A stretch of DNA of 64,000 nucleotides from NCBI RefSeq assembly GCF_052857255.1, contig NC_135507.1:70442221-70506220 (forward strand). The letters are read 5' to 3'. The notes under the pieces were generated by a model. That model saw only the letters and a list, made by a program, of their open reading frames with translations. It was not told the origin of the DNA and made no database searches. The stretch is from Amblyomma americanum. Its lineage: Eukaryota; Arthropoda; Arachnida; Ixodida; Ixodidae. A program made the position numbers and the translations under genes. Shown here one piece after another: positions 9,703-22,435 of this stretch. The first letter of the stretch is position 1. Every line of letters begins with the position of its first letter.

Positions 9703-12700
9703 AATTATAATCAATGAAATGTAAGCCTAACCATATCTAAATATTAACTTCAACCGTCATTTTTGATGTCTAGCGTGTTCTACTCATCTGGAGGATTCCA
9801 AATATCTAATTTGTTTTGTGATGGCCTCCTTAATTACTGAGTTGAAAGCGATTAGATATATTCACGTGAAAAGCTAAATATGAGTTCAAAAAACCAGTGA
9901 CATCACCAATGAATCGCCAATTAAATATACAAATGACGTCACCAATAAATCACCAATTGTGTTGCTATATCAATTTATTATGGGGGCCGCCATCTTGAAT
10001 TCCTCGGACTTAGAACATTTCACGCCGAAGGGAGGTTGTAGCAGACCCCAAGAAATCGAGAAACATGATGAGAGTTATGGAAAACATTCAATCCTGAGCA
10101 TGCGCTCTTGGTCTGTTCTTAGCCATCCAGAAACCCATCGGTGTTGTGCAGCATGACAGCTTTTTGTGCAAACTGAACTGTTATGGAATACGAGTAATTG
10201 GTCGGAACCTGTTCAAAAATTGTTTAATTAACAGGATACTTTATGGTAAAGGAAAGAATTTTTTCTTGAACAGGGTGTGTGCAATCCAAGGAGGGCCCCA
10301 TTGATTTTTTTTAGGGCGTCTTGTTTTTCTTATCTATAAACAATATTGGAGACATGCCTGATTCACCAGATTTGATCATGGACGCTGAAAATTGGAATGT
10401 TTTCTTCCCAGCCCGAAATATGGCGGTTCAATATTTATCGTAAATGTTACTGTAGAAATATATACGAAAGAAAGCAGTCGAAATAATTTAGGCTAAATTT
10501 GTCGTAAGCCAAGTATATTATTTCCTGATCATTTAATCCTCCAGTTCTGCACACGCTTGTGTCAAGCGCGAGCAGAACTGATTGCCTTTAGCAGATGAGC
10601 GACCCCTTACCCGTATTGTAAACGTGTCTATGTACTACGCCCTTTCTTTTCTAATTATCTTATTGTTCTCTGGTCTGGAGCACCACAGCTGTCATGCCCA
10701 AAGCACCACCCCAAATTTTGAGTATGCCTACCCCGGAAAATAGATTACGTGAGTTAACGAGAATTAGTGGGCGGATCAAGATAGATTTGTCGGTAGGATT
10801 AGTATAATCTCATATGTTATACTGTACTAACCTCGCCATACCGAAACAGAAGAGCTTGAATCAGAAGAGCTCAGTTAATTGGCTGACTAACGACGACCTG
10901 CCACTTCTGTACGCCTGGTCGCACAACCTACGTGAGAAAACAGATTTCTTGTGATACTCATCATTTGTCTTCAAGATTGTGAATGAGTAACTTCGAAAAC
11001 GCGACATCCGGCACCATTTACACCGGAGAGAAATTAAGTGCCCTGCACTGTAAAGCCAAAGCGAATGATATAACTAAAATAACTCAAATCAAAACGGATA
11101 AGGTTAAAAAAAAGAGTACACAAATGAGAAACCCAAACTTTAATTTGTCAGCTTCTTCCTCTTCAGCATGACAGGATTACTCGCTGCTTCCACAACAAAG
11201 CGAAGCGCAAAAGTATGTGTGTGTTCTTAGGCTTGCCTCGAATTGTCCATATCCAAATGGGAACAACGTTTTCTCCTTCCCCTCCTTTTTCTGCTTCTTA
11301 ATAATTAAAGTAATAATACAACTAGTAGCCTTAGTAAAACCGATTAGGTGGTCTGTACCCAATTATTATCTCAGTGTTAATAATATTATTGCTCCAGCCC
11401 TATATTGCGCAGGTAACAACCTATTGCTTTAAGCTCATCACTAAGAACACCGAGGAAATTTTAGTCGGCATCCCAATAAATCGTTAAATGGCTGATTGCT
11501 TGATTTAGCTGCGGCACCTTCATTTAATTCAACACATTTACACCCCTTGCTCTGGTTTTTGTCACCATGTAATCGCGGCTTGTCCCATGTACGCGCACCA
11601 AACGTCTGCTTTAATTGTCCGCTACCTTTGCGCGTTTCAACGTGTCACTGTCGGAGGACCTCACAATGCCGGATGCTTGGAGATTCCTGCGGGCAGTTCA
11701 GCCTTTCCTTTCCCTTCGTCCGAGTCACTCGTGGTGTGTTTGCACGCATTCGCACTCCTGTGCACCCCCCCATCCCCATAGCATAGGCAGAGTAGCGGGC
11801 CAGACAATCAGCCGTGGCCTAGCCCTCTCCCTTGTGCTTTGCAAATAAACTTTCTCTACCTCTCTTGACGCGTCATCGCTGCCACGATGACTGAGTCAAG
11901 ACATGAGTGATGCTCGGTTCATCACATCCGTTAGGAACTGTCAGTCAGTGATAAATAAAATTTTCAGCTGTCTTATATTTCGCAGTAGGTCCAGGTTACA
12001 GCATTACGCAGTCGTGCAGTGGGGTAGTAAAGAAAAAGGGCCGCAACACGCTTAACCCTGGAGGCCGATGTTTCGGCCGGGCCGAAATTCCAGGAAGGGC
12101 GGGTGTTTATCGAGGACCATAACATTGCTGGGAGGAGCTTCCCTCGAAGATGGTATTTTAAGCCCCGCTTCAAGGCGAAAACAACTGGCTGTCGAAGGGT
12201 TGAGCGGAGTACAGAGCGTTCGACGGCACCGGCGCTGCCAGCTCCGAGAGACACGTCGATGGCTACGAGGCTTCACTATACACAGTATGCGGTGAGTGTG
12301 TTTGCCTCAGTGATTGCGCGCGAAACGCAAGAAACTTTTTATTTTTCTCAACGAGCGTGGATTTATGCGCTTATTCACTGAGGATGGTGTCATACGATTT
12401 TTCTTCGGGAAGCGCTTGCGCTGATCAGCTGTTAGAATGTTTTTTTCCGCTGACACAGGCCCGTGACCACAGTTTGCGCTAAGCGTTCAGCACATATAGA
12501 AGTCATCTGCTTTTTAGTTCAGCTTTTTATGTTTTGTGCGTTCGCCGTTACGCTGTGCATTTTTGCAGAGAACTATGATGACGTCAGTGTTATTGAATCC
12601 TGCGGAAGTTTAGCACGGGATTCCGTTTCTGGTTCCTTTTTTTCTGCTGTACCATCGTAAAAATTATTCAATGAGTCAACGAAAAACTGTGTCACCTAAG

Positions 12701-15519
12701 CTGGAAAAAGTGGTCTTTTTTTCATTGTACATGTTATATGATTTACCTTGAAAAGGGTTTGAAATGCAGCGAAAATTGTCATATGTAATATAAGCAGTGT
12801 AAACGTGTCTGAGCTCCGTACTTTGTAGCAAAAAAAGGAAAAGAATTCAAAGAAATATTTCCTATTCTTTTTCTGCTGCTTAATCTCGTGTCAAAGGAAC
12901 AAAGATATTGCCATTACAAGACTATTGTCTCCCACAACAAGTGGAGTAAAATTATTAAAAAAGGACGACGTTATTAGTAATTACTCCCCTATTTTATCAC
13001 AAGGATTTGCACAAAGAATTGGTGCCATATTTTAATTCTCCTCTAAGTATGCCAAAGATGACAACCTTTCAGAGCTTAAAACAACCTTAGTTGAGCAAAA
13101 CTTAATGCACCTCGTGATTGTACTGACTCGTAAGCGGATAACGTGAACTCCTAAGATAACCAGAATTTTTTTTAACAAGTCATGTTTTGAAATTAAACAT
13201 CAGATATGTTTAGGAAGGGGTCATTTTTTGTACTTAGAAGCGAGAAAAGTGTGGCGATGCTATTTTAAAAGAATTTATATGCGGTAGCTTTAGCCACATT
13301 TTCCATATTCTGACGAAATAAATGTTTTGCAAATCAATTAGCCACTTGATGTTACTATACATCAAGAGAAATCAACGGCCGCCTTGTTCCAGTCTAAGAG
13401 GAACTATCATAGCACCTATGGGAATATATACGAATAAAGTTGACTGCTAATAAATGAGCCCCACACGGATAGAGCAAGAACGCCGCTGGGAGAGCAAGAA
13501 ACAGGTTTAAGGTCACTCCTAATTTAACTATTCCATTGAAGTAACGAGAGGAGATATATAGCCCAAAAATTATGCACCAATGATAATAATTGTTCAGGTA
13601 TTTGAAACAACTTGAATATTGCGGAAATATGCAGTTACAATGAAGCCAAACATAGCTTTCTTCTGGGTTAATGCCAAATGCAGATATCGAGGGGCTGTAC
13701 CGCCTTCGAAAAAGTAACCAGGCAATAGGGTTTGTCTCTTAGCTGTGTTGTGGACCACTTATGGCACCCCTTATGCATGCTCTATTCATTTGTGAGGTAA
13801 GACCTTTTGGCCTTTAGCGCTGCCGTAATGGCGGCTCCGCCAAACGCTGAGAGGAAAACCTCGTTGCTTGATTACGTTTCTCAGAGGCGGCATGTTTGAT
13901 TAATTCGTGCACTTGCATCGGCTACTGCACATCTTAGGCAACGTTCAAGGGCGGCATCTATTGGCTCGTCAACAAAAGACTGAAAAGTTCTCGGTTGGTT
14001 CATGGTGCGTGGAGGTTCCGTAGTAACTGCGGTTGAAGCGAGCGTTGACACTGCGTCCATAGGCGTTCGTGTACGAGCTCTGACATCGACAGACAGCGCT
14101 GAGTGATAGTGATTATTGTCCTGCGTCTGCATGAACTTAAAGATGGTTCGAAGCGGTCAGTCTGCGCAACGGACAAGCGACCTTGCAGTTTTTGGCTCCA
14201 ATATACAAAAGCAGGCAAACCTGCTGAAGCTGAGCGCTTGGTAACTCGTTCTGTCACCGCGCCCTCGGAAGAGCTGATACGTTAGGAAAATATGGCTTTG
14301 CTGAAATGAGCGTTCGAATGCTGCACAAATCTCCGCAGCAAGTGCATGTGTTCACACTTCATAAGCCTTCCTGAAATAGAATTTTCTTTTATTGTGTGCA
14401 ACTCGCAACACTGAGTTCTTTGTTGCAGGTAAATGTAGCGTCGTTAATATCTCAAGCAGCATGGTTTCTTATGGCAGCTTGCGAACGCAGTAATTGAAAT
14501 TATTTAGAAGAGAGAGCTTGTTGGCACGTTCTCTGCTATTTTCATGCACACAGATTTTGCCACCAGCAATAACGGCAGTTGTTTTGTGTGAATTTTTAGC
14601 GTGATATGCATCTTTCTAACAGAAAAGGATTCCATGACTCGTCAGGTGTTCATCCAAACCCTGCTTTCTCAGAGAAAACCTTCGAAAATGGGAAAATTGT
14701 AAGACACTATCGTCGAAATACTGAAGATAATTGTCCATTATTCTGATAAGTAGCAAAATATTTCTTTTAAAGTGTTTTTATCGATCGCATCGCACAGTTA
14801 AGACTGCCACAAAAATCCATTGGGGAACGCTTTTGACGATAACAAAAACGTGAAAAGAAAAAATAATACAAGACTGCGGTCGGGTGATGTGCAGAGATAT
14901 TGATTGCTTTAGTGAGATCTTGCATGATATGCAAAAATTGCGTTCATAAACGGCTTCCCGCCCAAAAATGCTTTCGTCCAGAATTTCTTGGTATGTCATG
15001 ATTCCTGGCGTTTCAGTATTATTTTTTAGCAACCGTTTCGGCACTATATGTACGAAATTTCACATGTGAAATAATAATTATGTGCTGCTTTCTGTTGTAA
15101 ATCTAACGAAATGGGCTTATTGAGGCCTGGATACACTATTTAGCGTGGCACCTCGGATCCATCTTCAAAATGCGGTATCTACGCATGCATTTTGTTTAAA
15201 AAATTAGCCGGTGTTAGCCGCACTTGTGCTTCGTTCTTTGGCCTTTTCTACGCCCTGTTTTCGGTTACAGTAATCTCTCTTTCATTAGAAGGCAGTACTT
15301 CAACAAAATCTATCTGTAATCAGTGTCCCTTTAAACGACTGACTAAGGACTCAACCGGGCACGTTCCTGGCATCGAGTCCGATAAGACTGAGCTTTCACG
15401 TTGTTCAACACTTGGCAAACCAGACACCACATTTCAAGCACAGATCAACTGCAAACAATTTTTAAGGTCTACACGGAAGTCACCAATGTAATTCCTGTCT
15501 TCACTTGCCTCTCTGAATT
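9703..15519. other. Long stretch without a supportable gene
   Basis: The DNA is mostly AT-rich. At 9897-9957 there is a two-copy imperfect direct repeat (GACATCACCAATGAATCGCC and GACGTCACCAATAAATCACC), the second copy holding a TGACGTCA palindrome. Blocks of higher GC at 11560-11870 (ending in AATAAA near 11845), 12050-12300 and 13880-14280 contain open frames of up to 97 codons without recognisable motifs. These could be old transposon or exon remnants, but I cannot assign them. Confidence 0.4.
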
Positions 15520-16650
15520 GAATATTCAGGGCGAAAGATTCTCTAGTGTCGAACTGTGTGAAAGATTCAATAAGCAGTTTTGTCGAATGGGATAAAGGAA
15601 ATGCGAAATAACTCGTTTTGATTAAATCTGTTACATTAAAACGCGTATACAAGGTACGATGTTCCTAAATCCTACTGATGAATGCGAGACCAAACATATT
15701 TTTGATTCTTTAAAGGCCAATAGCGCTCAACGTCCTGAAAATATTAAGCCACAACCAATTAACTTAGTAGCCTCCATTCTTGGCGCCCCGCTTGCACACG
15801 TGCACGATTGCATCCTACGCAGCGGACTCTTTCCAGATGAGCTTAATATTGCCTGGCTAACAGTAATACATAAAGCCAGCTCAAAAGATGATCTTACTAA
15901 CTATGGTCCCATATCAGTGTTAAGTATCTTTGCAAAATATTAGAATGTCTTATACACAACAGACTTAATGAATATGTAAATGATTTTCAGTTAATCTCCC
16001 AAACTCAGTTTAGCTTTTGCGAGAAGAAATCGTCTGAAATAGCACTGATTGAAATTCAAGAAAGACAATTGAGCATATAGAAAGGAAGCTTTATGCAATC
16101 GGTATTTTCCTCGATATGATAAAGGCATTCGATACTGTTAATCATGGTAAACTTCTGAGAAAGTTGAACGTGTATGGGAATCGGGGACATGCCTTTAATC
16201 TAATTCAAAGTTTTTTAAGGGATTGAAAGCTCCTCTTTAAACAGGTTTATTATGTGTCTTATCTGAAGCCGATCAACCAGAAAGTACCATAAGGATCAAT
16301 TCAAGTTCCCCTTCTATTTTTTATATATAAATTATATTGAAAATATGCCTTTCACCCTAGACATTTTCTTGTATGTTGACGACAGTATTGCTTTCTTCTC
16401 TGAATAAAAAATAAAAAGACTAAAGGTCGCAGCAAATACTTGCCTGAATCAATTACCAAATTGGCTATTAGTAATGACTTGCAGCTAAACATACCGAAAA
16501 CAGAATATATCGTCGTAAGAACAAGAAACACACCCATTGACGCGGAGACTAATCACAACTTCAGCAATGAAACTATTATGCAAATAAAAACTATAGAATT
16601 CCTTGCGTGTAATCTGAAGAGCATTTGCGCTTGAATGAACACAGAAATCA
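15520..16650 (+). pseudogene. LINE-A reverse transcriptase relic
   Basis: The open part (15659-15943) reads like the start of a LINE RT: FLNPTDECETKHIFDSLKAN, then a segment like a PLAHV...LRSGLFPDELN helix, then VIHKASSKDDLTNYGPISVL (RT motif 1-2 region). After a stop, degenerate continuations give an FDTVNH motif (about 16126-16143), a GSIQVPL-like motif and a YVDDS box (about 16373-16388). Many stops and shifts mark it as old. Same strand and similar decay as the ORF1 and endonuclease relics at 8-9.7 kb suggest one LINE split by later insertions, which is inference. Confidence 0.75.
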
Positions 16651-16931
16651 TTTCAAACTAAGGTTGTCAAACCAATTGGCGCATTGTAGAAAGTGAAAAA
16701 TTTAACGCTCAACAGGTATAGATTAAATACTTATTATACGCAGTTACACACACTCATTTAATTTACTGTTTTTAATACGACGCGCTGCAACCTTAAAAAA
16801 TTAAGCATCATGCAAGAAAAAGCCATTGAAGCTTTAAAAAGCCCAAATTACAACGGGAGCGCGGGGTAGTTCTTTGCAAAACGTGAACTGTTCTATCTCG
16901 ATCAGCTCTGTTTATACAAGCTTGCAATTTC

Positions 16932-17838
16932 CATATACCAGATGTTTCAGGGAAGACAAAGTAATTCTCAAAAATAGGCTTTTTTAGGTAAAATATGGCT
17001 TTTTCATGATAGTGTTGCCAGCTTTGGCGGACCCCAGAAATGCAGTGAATCATTTTAAGTACTAAGCTGGTTAACAAATTTGCAATTATTAACTTTTTAG
17101 CTATCACAGTCAGCCACCAAGTTGTAATTAGAGATTTCTAGCCGGCCGTCAGTAATAGCCATATCAGTTTTATAATTCAGAAAACGCGGTTAGCCTTGGC
17201 GCTGCGGCTAAACAAAATTTAACTTTTTTGACTAGTCACGTGCACTGGACAGGTTGCTTTGCCTGCATGCCTTTCGAAAGCGCATGTATTTTGGCACGAT
17301 GTAGCCGTATGATTTTTTTTTTTATGAGGGTTTAACGTCCCAAAGCGCCTCAGGCTATGAGGGACGCCGTAGTGAAGGGCTGCGTAAATTTCGACCGCCT
17401 GGGGTTCTTTAACGTGCACTGACATCGCACGGGCCTCTAGAATTTCGCCTCCATCGAAATTCGGCCGCCGCGGCCGTGATCGAACCCGCGTCTTTCGGGC
17501 CAGCAGCCGAGCGTCATAACCACTCAGCCACCGCAGCGGCTGTAGCCATATTTTGTCGAGCCACCGCGCCGAGTATATTCCCGTTTTCGAAATTCTAGAA
17601 ACTGATATGGCTATTACTAACGATCGGCTACAAATCTCGAATTGCAATTAGTTGCTGAGCTGTGATCGTTAAAAAGTTAATAATCAGAAATTAATCAGTC
17701 AGCTTCCTACCTACTACAATTCACCGGCTTTCCGGTGTCCACCAATACTAGTAATACTATGCAACAAAAGCCACATTTTTGCCCTAAAAAAACTATTTTT
17801 CAAAATTGCTCAAGGCTTCCGTGAAACACCTGGTATGC
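16932..17838. mobile_element. TIR element (MITE-like), family 1 copy 1
   Basis: The ends CCAGATGTTTC... and ...GAAACACCTGG are inverted repeats flanked by TA on both sides. The similarity of the two halves continues inward for over 200 bp, so the element is close to a long palindrome. A Ruka-like SINE was inserted into it at 17311. A second family member lies at 43552-44194. The TA duplication suggests a Tc1/mariner-type origin. No transposase is encoded. Confidence 0.7.
17311..17540 (-). mobile_element. Ruka-like tRNA-derived SINE, complete
   Basis: On the minus strand the head has an A box (TGGCTGAGTGG) and a B box (GGTTCGATCAC, one base off consensus) and the tail is A-rich (the T run at 17312-17323). 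The target duplication is TGTAGCCGTAT (17300-17310) and TGTAGCCATAT (17541-17551), 11 bp with one mismatch, so both boundaries are exact. It would be transcribed by RNA polymerase III and mobilised by a LINE. The name Ruka is from memory of a tick SINE family and was not checked. Confidence 0.85.
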
Positions 17839-18359
17839 ACCCAAGGATACAAATACCTCGTGTTTTGGTAACGTGTATGGCGGGATGATTGACAGATTTT
17901 TCTTGAGAGAAATTAATTACAGATCACCACGTATTGGGACTAACTACGGACTGCATGTATAAAACATGTTATTACAAACGCTGTGAATGAGGACGCAGTT
18001 TTATCTGTAAATATAAACTCTGCTTGTATTAATACGTTGAAAAGAGTGTTGTGTGAACGTTTATTTATGTATATGTATTTTGGTCTATATATCTGATTCT
18101 TTGTTTTGGTTTTCATTGTTCTGGTTTGTACTGGTTTATTTACGTAGTGACTGTTTATCACTTCAATGACCTTTATTTGATTATCAACGTTTTGTTCTGT
18201 TTTTAAAGGGCAACTGCAGCACTTTTTGAGAATACCGCGCTATTCAAGGATTCAAATCTTTGTAGGGTGCAAGTAAAGCATGCCAAATGTTTTTGGAACA
18301 GCGTTTAAAATAACGACGTAATCAGCGAAAAAATTTTAGGCTTCTCCTCGCGGCAAAAA

Positions 18360-18567
18360 AGTAGTTTTGGGGGAAAGGAAATGACGCAGTATCTGTCTCA
18401 TATATCGTTGGACACCTGAACCGCGCCGTAAGAGAAGGGACAAGGGAGGGAGTGAAAGAAGAAGGAGGTGCCGTAGTGGAGGGCTCCGGAATAATTTCTA
18501 CCACCTGGGGATCTTTAACATGCCCTGACATCGCACAGCACACGGGCGCCTTAGCGTTTTTCCTTCA
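18360..18567 (-). mobile_element. SINE family 2, head-truncated
   Basis: The body (GGAAATGACGCAGTATCTGT onward) matches the complete copy at 37882-38352 for about 200 bp and stops before the tRNA-like head. The tail side joins AT-rich DNA without a clear (TAA)n. Confidence 0.75.
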
Positions 18568-18790
18568 CAGAAGGTAGGTGGTGGTAGTGGTTTTATTAAA
18601 AATAATAGTAAAAAGGAAGGAAAAGATTTTTGCTAGCCCCGGCATCTGCCATCGATACTGAAGCACCTGAGCTGGGGCAGCGGAAATAAAGGACAGCAGG
18701 CAGAATGGAGAAATGAAATGAAAGAGGTGAGTGGACAGGAATAGAGGACAGGGGGAGAAGTAATATGTACAAACTATTTACACAAGTAAT
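18568..18790 (-). repeat. Probable retroelement 3' end
   Basis: On the minus strand a moderately GC-rich stretch ends in an AATAAAACCACTACCACCAC tail, which looks like the poly(A)-signal end of a non-LTR element. The parent element is not identifiable from this piece alone. Confidence 0.35.
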
Positions 18791-19505
18791 GTGTCCAGGT
18801 TGTGCGCGTGATTAGTTCATTTAAGAAGGTAAGATTTCAAATTTTTGCTGCAACCAGCCACACCCTGCCATGTCTATTTGAATGCTGCCTAACAACGCTA
18901 GAAGGCCTTTGCTTCGAAGGCGATGTTTATTTTTATTTTTTTTTTGCCTTGAAAGCAAGCGTTTATACGCTTGAAATGCACTGGTACCTTCGATGACGTC
19001 ATGATGCCCCCCCCCCCCTCATTGGAGCTGTGCATGCGGAGGAGCTTAATGGCTGTGTCGATATCAATCGGCGAATATGTCAGCTGTTCAAATGCTAACC
19101 CGAAAGTACTTCGCATGCTTGACCTGCAAGTTGCACACATTCGATCCCTCTAAGCTCGTCGATTCCTTAAATAAATGCTGTGTCTGTTTGAATACTGAAA
19201 GTGTTTTGATGGTGGTGCAGTCTTTTGGTCTTGTAATAAGTGGTTTTGTTTGAACGAATTTTATTTGCTTTCAGTTATTGCGAAATTCGCTGAACTTTCC
19301 GTGGCGACAGTCGATCTTTTGTTCGCGAGCAATCCCGCACCAGTGGAGTCACTTATCCTCAGAGGGACGCCAGACTGGGGCTCGATGGCGCCAACAAAGA
19401 AACCCATCCCGTCCCCGTCTCCCTTCTCGCAGCGATAGCCTATGTGTTCTTAGTGCCGTCAGGGGCATAACCCGTCTTGAACAAGCTTAGGCAGGTACAA
19501 CGGTC

Positions 19506-20215
19506 GACATGTATGTGCAGCAAGTCAGCCTGCCGCCATTTTGGACCAATAGCCTCAGGGCCTGACTCCAGCAGGTTGAGGCGCATTTCCAGCGGCGACG
19601 TATCACGAGCCAAGGAAGCAAAATCCTCCACCTGGTGTCCTCCCTGCTTCCTGACGTCGCTAAGGAGTCAGTGGACGTCATCAGCTCGCCGGGCACGGCT
19701 CGCCCCTTCGACACGTTGAAGGCGCCTCTCATTGACCGCAAGTCCGCGTCCGAGTGCACCTAACTCCAGCAGCTCCTCAGCGCTACAGTGCTTGGTGACA
19801 GCCCCCTTCACAGATCCTCCTTGGAGACTCCGCTGCTCACCACGACACCCTTCTGCGTGAGTTGTTTCTTCAGCGTCTTCCCCAACACATGGTCCTCGCG
19901 GCTGTGAGTTATGTCTCATTGGACAAGCTCGCCGAATTCGCTGACCGTGTTGCGGACGACTCACGGCACCTCAACATCAGCTCTGTGACCACTCCGCCTC
20001 CAACTACTCCCGCAGACTCCCTGCTTACGAGCATAGAAAGCCGACTGGATGCTCTTGCCAGGCGGCTCGATGTCCTCGCGCCTTTGCCGCGCCGTTCTCC
20101 GTCGAGGTTAAGACTACGCCGCCGCTCACCGGCACCCCTCCCCCCTCCCTTCATGTTTCCAGGAGCTCCACCATCCGACGCGCGGTCAGCCACCTCGCAC
20201 GCGGCTGTCTGCTAG
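19506..20215 (+). pseudogene. gypsy-3 Gag relic
   Basis: Read across frames, 19506-19860 gives a retrotransposon Gag N-terminal half (QVEAHFQRRRITSQGSKI, HLVSSLLPDVAKE) and the open frame at 19862-20215 continues as FLQRLPQHMVLAAVSYVSLD followed by DKLAEFADRVAD, then a Pro/Arg-rich tail. Stops and at least two frameshifts occur. There is no zinc knuckle, which is also missing in several related elements. The sequence type resembles the CsRn1-like lineage of Ty3/gypsy and differs clearly from gypsy-1 and gypsy-2. Confidence 0.8.
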
Positions 20216-20247
20216 TACCACCGTACTTTCGGCAGCTCTGCTCGCAA

Positions 20248-20736
20248 GTGCACATACCTGTGCTCCTGGTCGGGAAACACTGCGACCGGCCACTGACGGC
20301 GGCAAGTGGTGCTGGTGGACGGACATGCCGCCTCTTTTACCTCTCGGACAACATTACGGGCACTCGTTTCCTGGTCAACACGGGAGCACAACTCAGCTTC
20401 ATAGCGCCCTCTTGGCCAGATCGCCGTCGCAACGAACAGACCTCCCCGCTCCAAACGATCAACAACTCCCTCATTCCCACGTACGGTCAGCGGTCTCTGA
20501 CGCTTAACCTCGGATTGCGCCGCACGTTTCGCTGGATCTTCATTATCGCTGACGTCTCGCAAGCTGTTCTCGGGGCGGACTTCCTCAATTTCTTCAACCT
20601 CGCCGTCGACATGCAAGCTCATCGCATCATGGATCTCAGCACGCACCTCTTCGTCAACTTCGTACTATCAACCGCTCTGGCCGACGGGGCTTCCCGCTCT
20701 CGTCCCTCTTTCACCGTATGCGAACGTTCTGGCTGA
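20248..20736 (+). pseudogene. gypsy-3 protease relic
   Basis: This open frame of 162 codons holds the retropepsin pattern FLVNTGAQLSFI, in which the catalytic Asp is replaced by Asn, and the C-terminal motif VLGADFL. It lies directly after Gag, as expected. With the active-site Asp gone it cannot be a working protease. Confidence 0.85.
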
Positions 20737-20859
20737 TTTTCCTAACCTCACAAAGCCGCACACCAGAGAATCACCAGTGCAGCACTCAATCACTCACCGC
20801 ATCATGACTTCGGGACTTCCGGTGTTTTCTCGCCCTCGCCGCTTGTCGGGAGAACGCCT

Positions 20860-22082
20860 CGCCATCGCTCGCCGTTAGTTCCAGCATATTCTTGAACTCG
20901 GCATAGTACACCCTTCCTCCAGCAACTGGACATTGCCACTTCACATGGTGCCAAAGAAAAATCCGGACGACTGGAGACCATGTGGATATTACCGTGCACT
21001 CAATGGTCACACTTTACCAGATCGCTATCCACTTCCTCACCTACAGGACTTCACATCAAATCTGGCTGGATGCACGATCTTCTCTAAAATTGACATGGTG
21101 AAGGCTTATCATCAAATTCCTGTGGAGCCAGCAGATATTCCGAAGACGGCCATTACCCCACCATTCGGCCCCTTTGAGTATGTGCGGATGCCTTTGTCTT
21201 GCGCAACGCCGCACAGACTATTCAGCGAACTATCAACGAGATTACGCGAGGCGCCGACTTCGTGTTCGTTGACATCGATGTTATCGTCGTAGCACGTTCA
21301 TCCGGTTCGGAGCATGAAGCTCATCTGTGCACCCTCTTCCACCTGCTTGATGAATATAGGCTGGTCATCAACCAGAACAAGTGCCTTTTTGGCGTAGCTA
21401 CAATAGAGCTCCTCGGCCACATATTCACTACACAAGGTATTCGGCCTTTCGACCGCAATGTCAAAGCCATTAAAGATTTTCCCGCCCCCACGTTCCTTAA
21501 CAAAGCACAGAGAATGCTTGGGCCACCTGAACTTTCATCGCCGCTTTCTCCCGAAGTGCGCCTCTTTCCTGAAGCTTCTGTTCGATTTTTTGGTTACCAA
21601 AAAAAAGATGCTGCTGCGCCACTTGAATGGACTGAGGAAGCCGCCGCTGCTTTTTCTGCTGCCAAGGAGGCGCTCGCAGACGCCACTTAGCTCATACATC
21701 CAGTTCTTGGTGCTCCACTGCGCCTCGTCATCGACGCCTTGAGCATTGCTGTCGGCGCAGTTCTCGGGCAGCACGTCTCTAGTTGGCAGCCCCTCGGTTT
21801 TTGCTCCCAAAAGCTGAAGCCACCTGAGACTAAATATAGCACCTTCGATATCGGTCGAGAACTGCTCGCTGTGTACCTCGCCATCAAGCACTTTCGCCAC
21901 TTCCTGGAGGGCCGGGACTTTCACGTCATCACAGACCATAAGCCCTTGACGTTTGCTTTCCGAAAGAACTACAGCACTTACACTGCACGTGAGAGCCGCC
22001 AACTGTGTTTCATCTCTGAGTTCACAATGGATCTCCGTCACGTCCACCGCCCGGAGAATGCTGCTGCTGGTACGCTTTCTCG
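20860..22082 (+). pseudogene. gypsy-3 reverse transcriptase and RNase H relic
   Basis: Two overlapping frames (20933-21292, 21199-21690) give RT motifs: [37 protein letters not shown], then a ruined catalytic box (FVDIDVIVV in place of a YxDD box) and LLGHIFTTQGI. After a stop near 21690 the frame 21739-22224 gives an RNase H region with IDALSIAVGAVLGQ (first Asp present), FDIGRELLAVYLAIKHFRH and ITDHKPLTFAF. The relic ends at AAAGTLSRI, where the 3' end of LINE-B begins. Confidence 0.88.
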
Positions 22083-22274
22083 AATTTCATTTCATTATTT
22101 TTTTCCCCTTAAAGGCCCGAAGGCATTACATAAGGGGGATCAAAATCAAGGTCAAAAGAGAAAGAATAAATTGACAAAAGAGAACGATAACAAAACAAAA
22201 AAAGAGTATGTAACAGTTAAATGATCTTGTCACGCGTATAAAATGCAAAGTAAAATTCACGGGTTTGAAACACG

Positions 22275-22299
22275 ATATATATATATATATATATATATA
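22275..22299. repeat. (AT)n microsatellite
   Basis: This is a pure AT run of 25 bases in the 3' UTR of LINE-B. Confidence 0.95.
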
Positions 22300-22435
22300 G
22301 TCAAAAAGGCATCACACAGAAAAAAATTAAAAATAAGTAAAAATAATCAGCTATTCAAAGTGCCGAATTGAATATTGCAGGAACCTTTCGCCCTCATGAA
22401 AAAGGTCGTTTAGTTTATCCTGGAATGATTTGCGG

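Noticed and set aside
13881..14257. Minus-strand frames of 83-85 codons as a host exon
   Set aside because: No splice context, motif or compositional support beyond chance.
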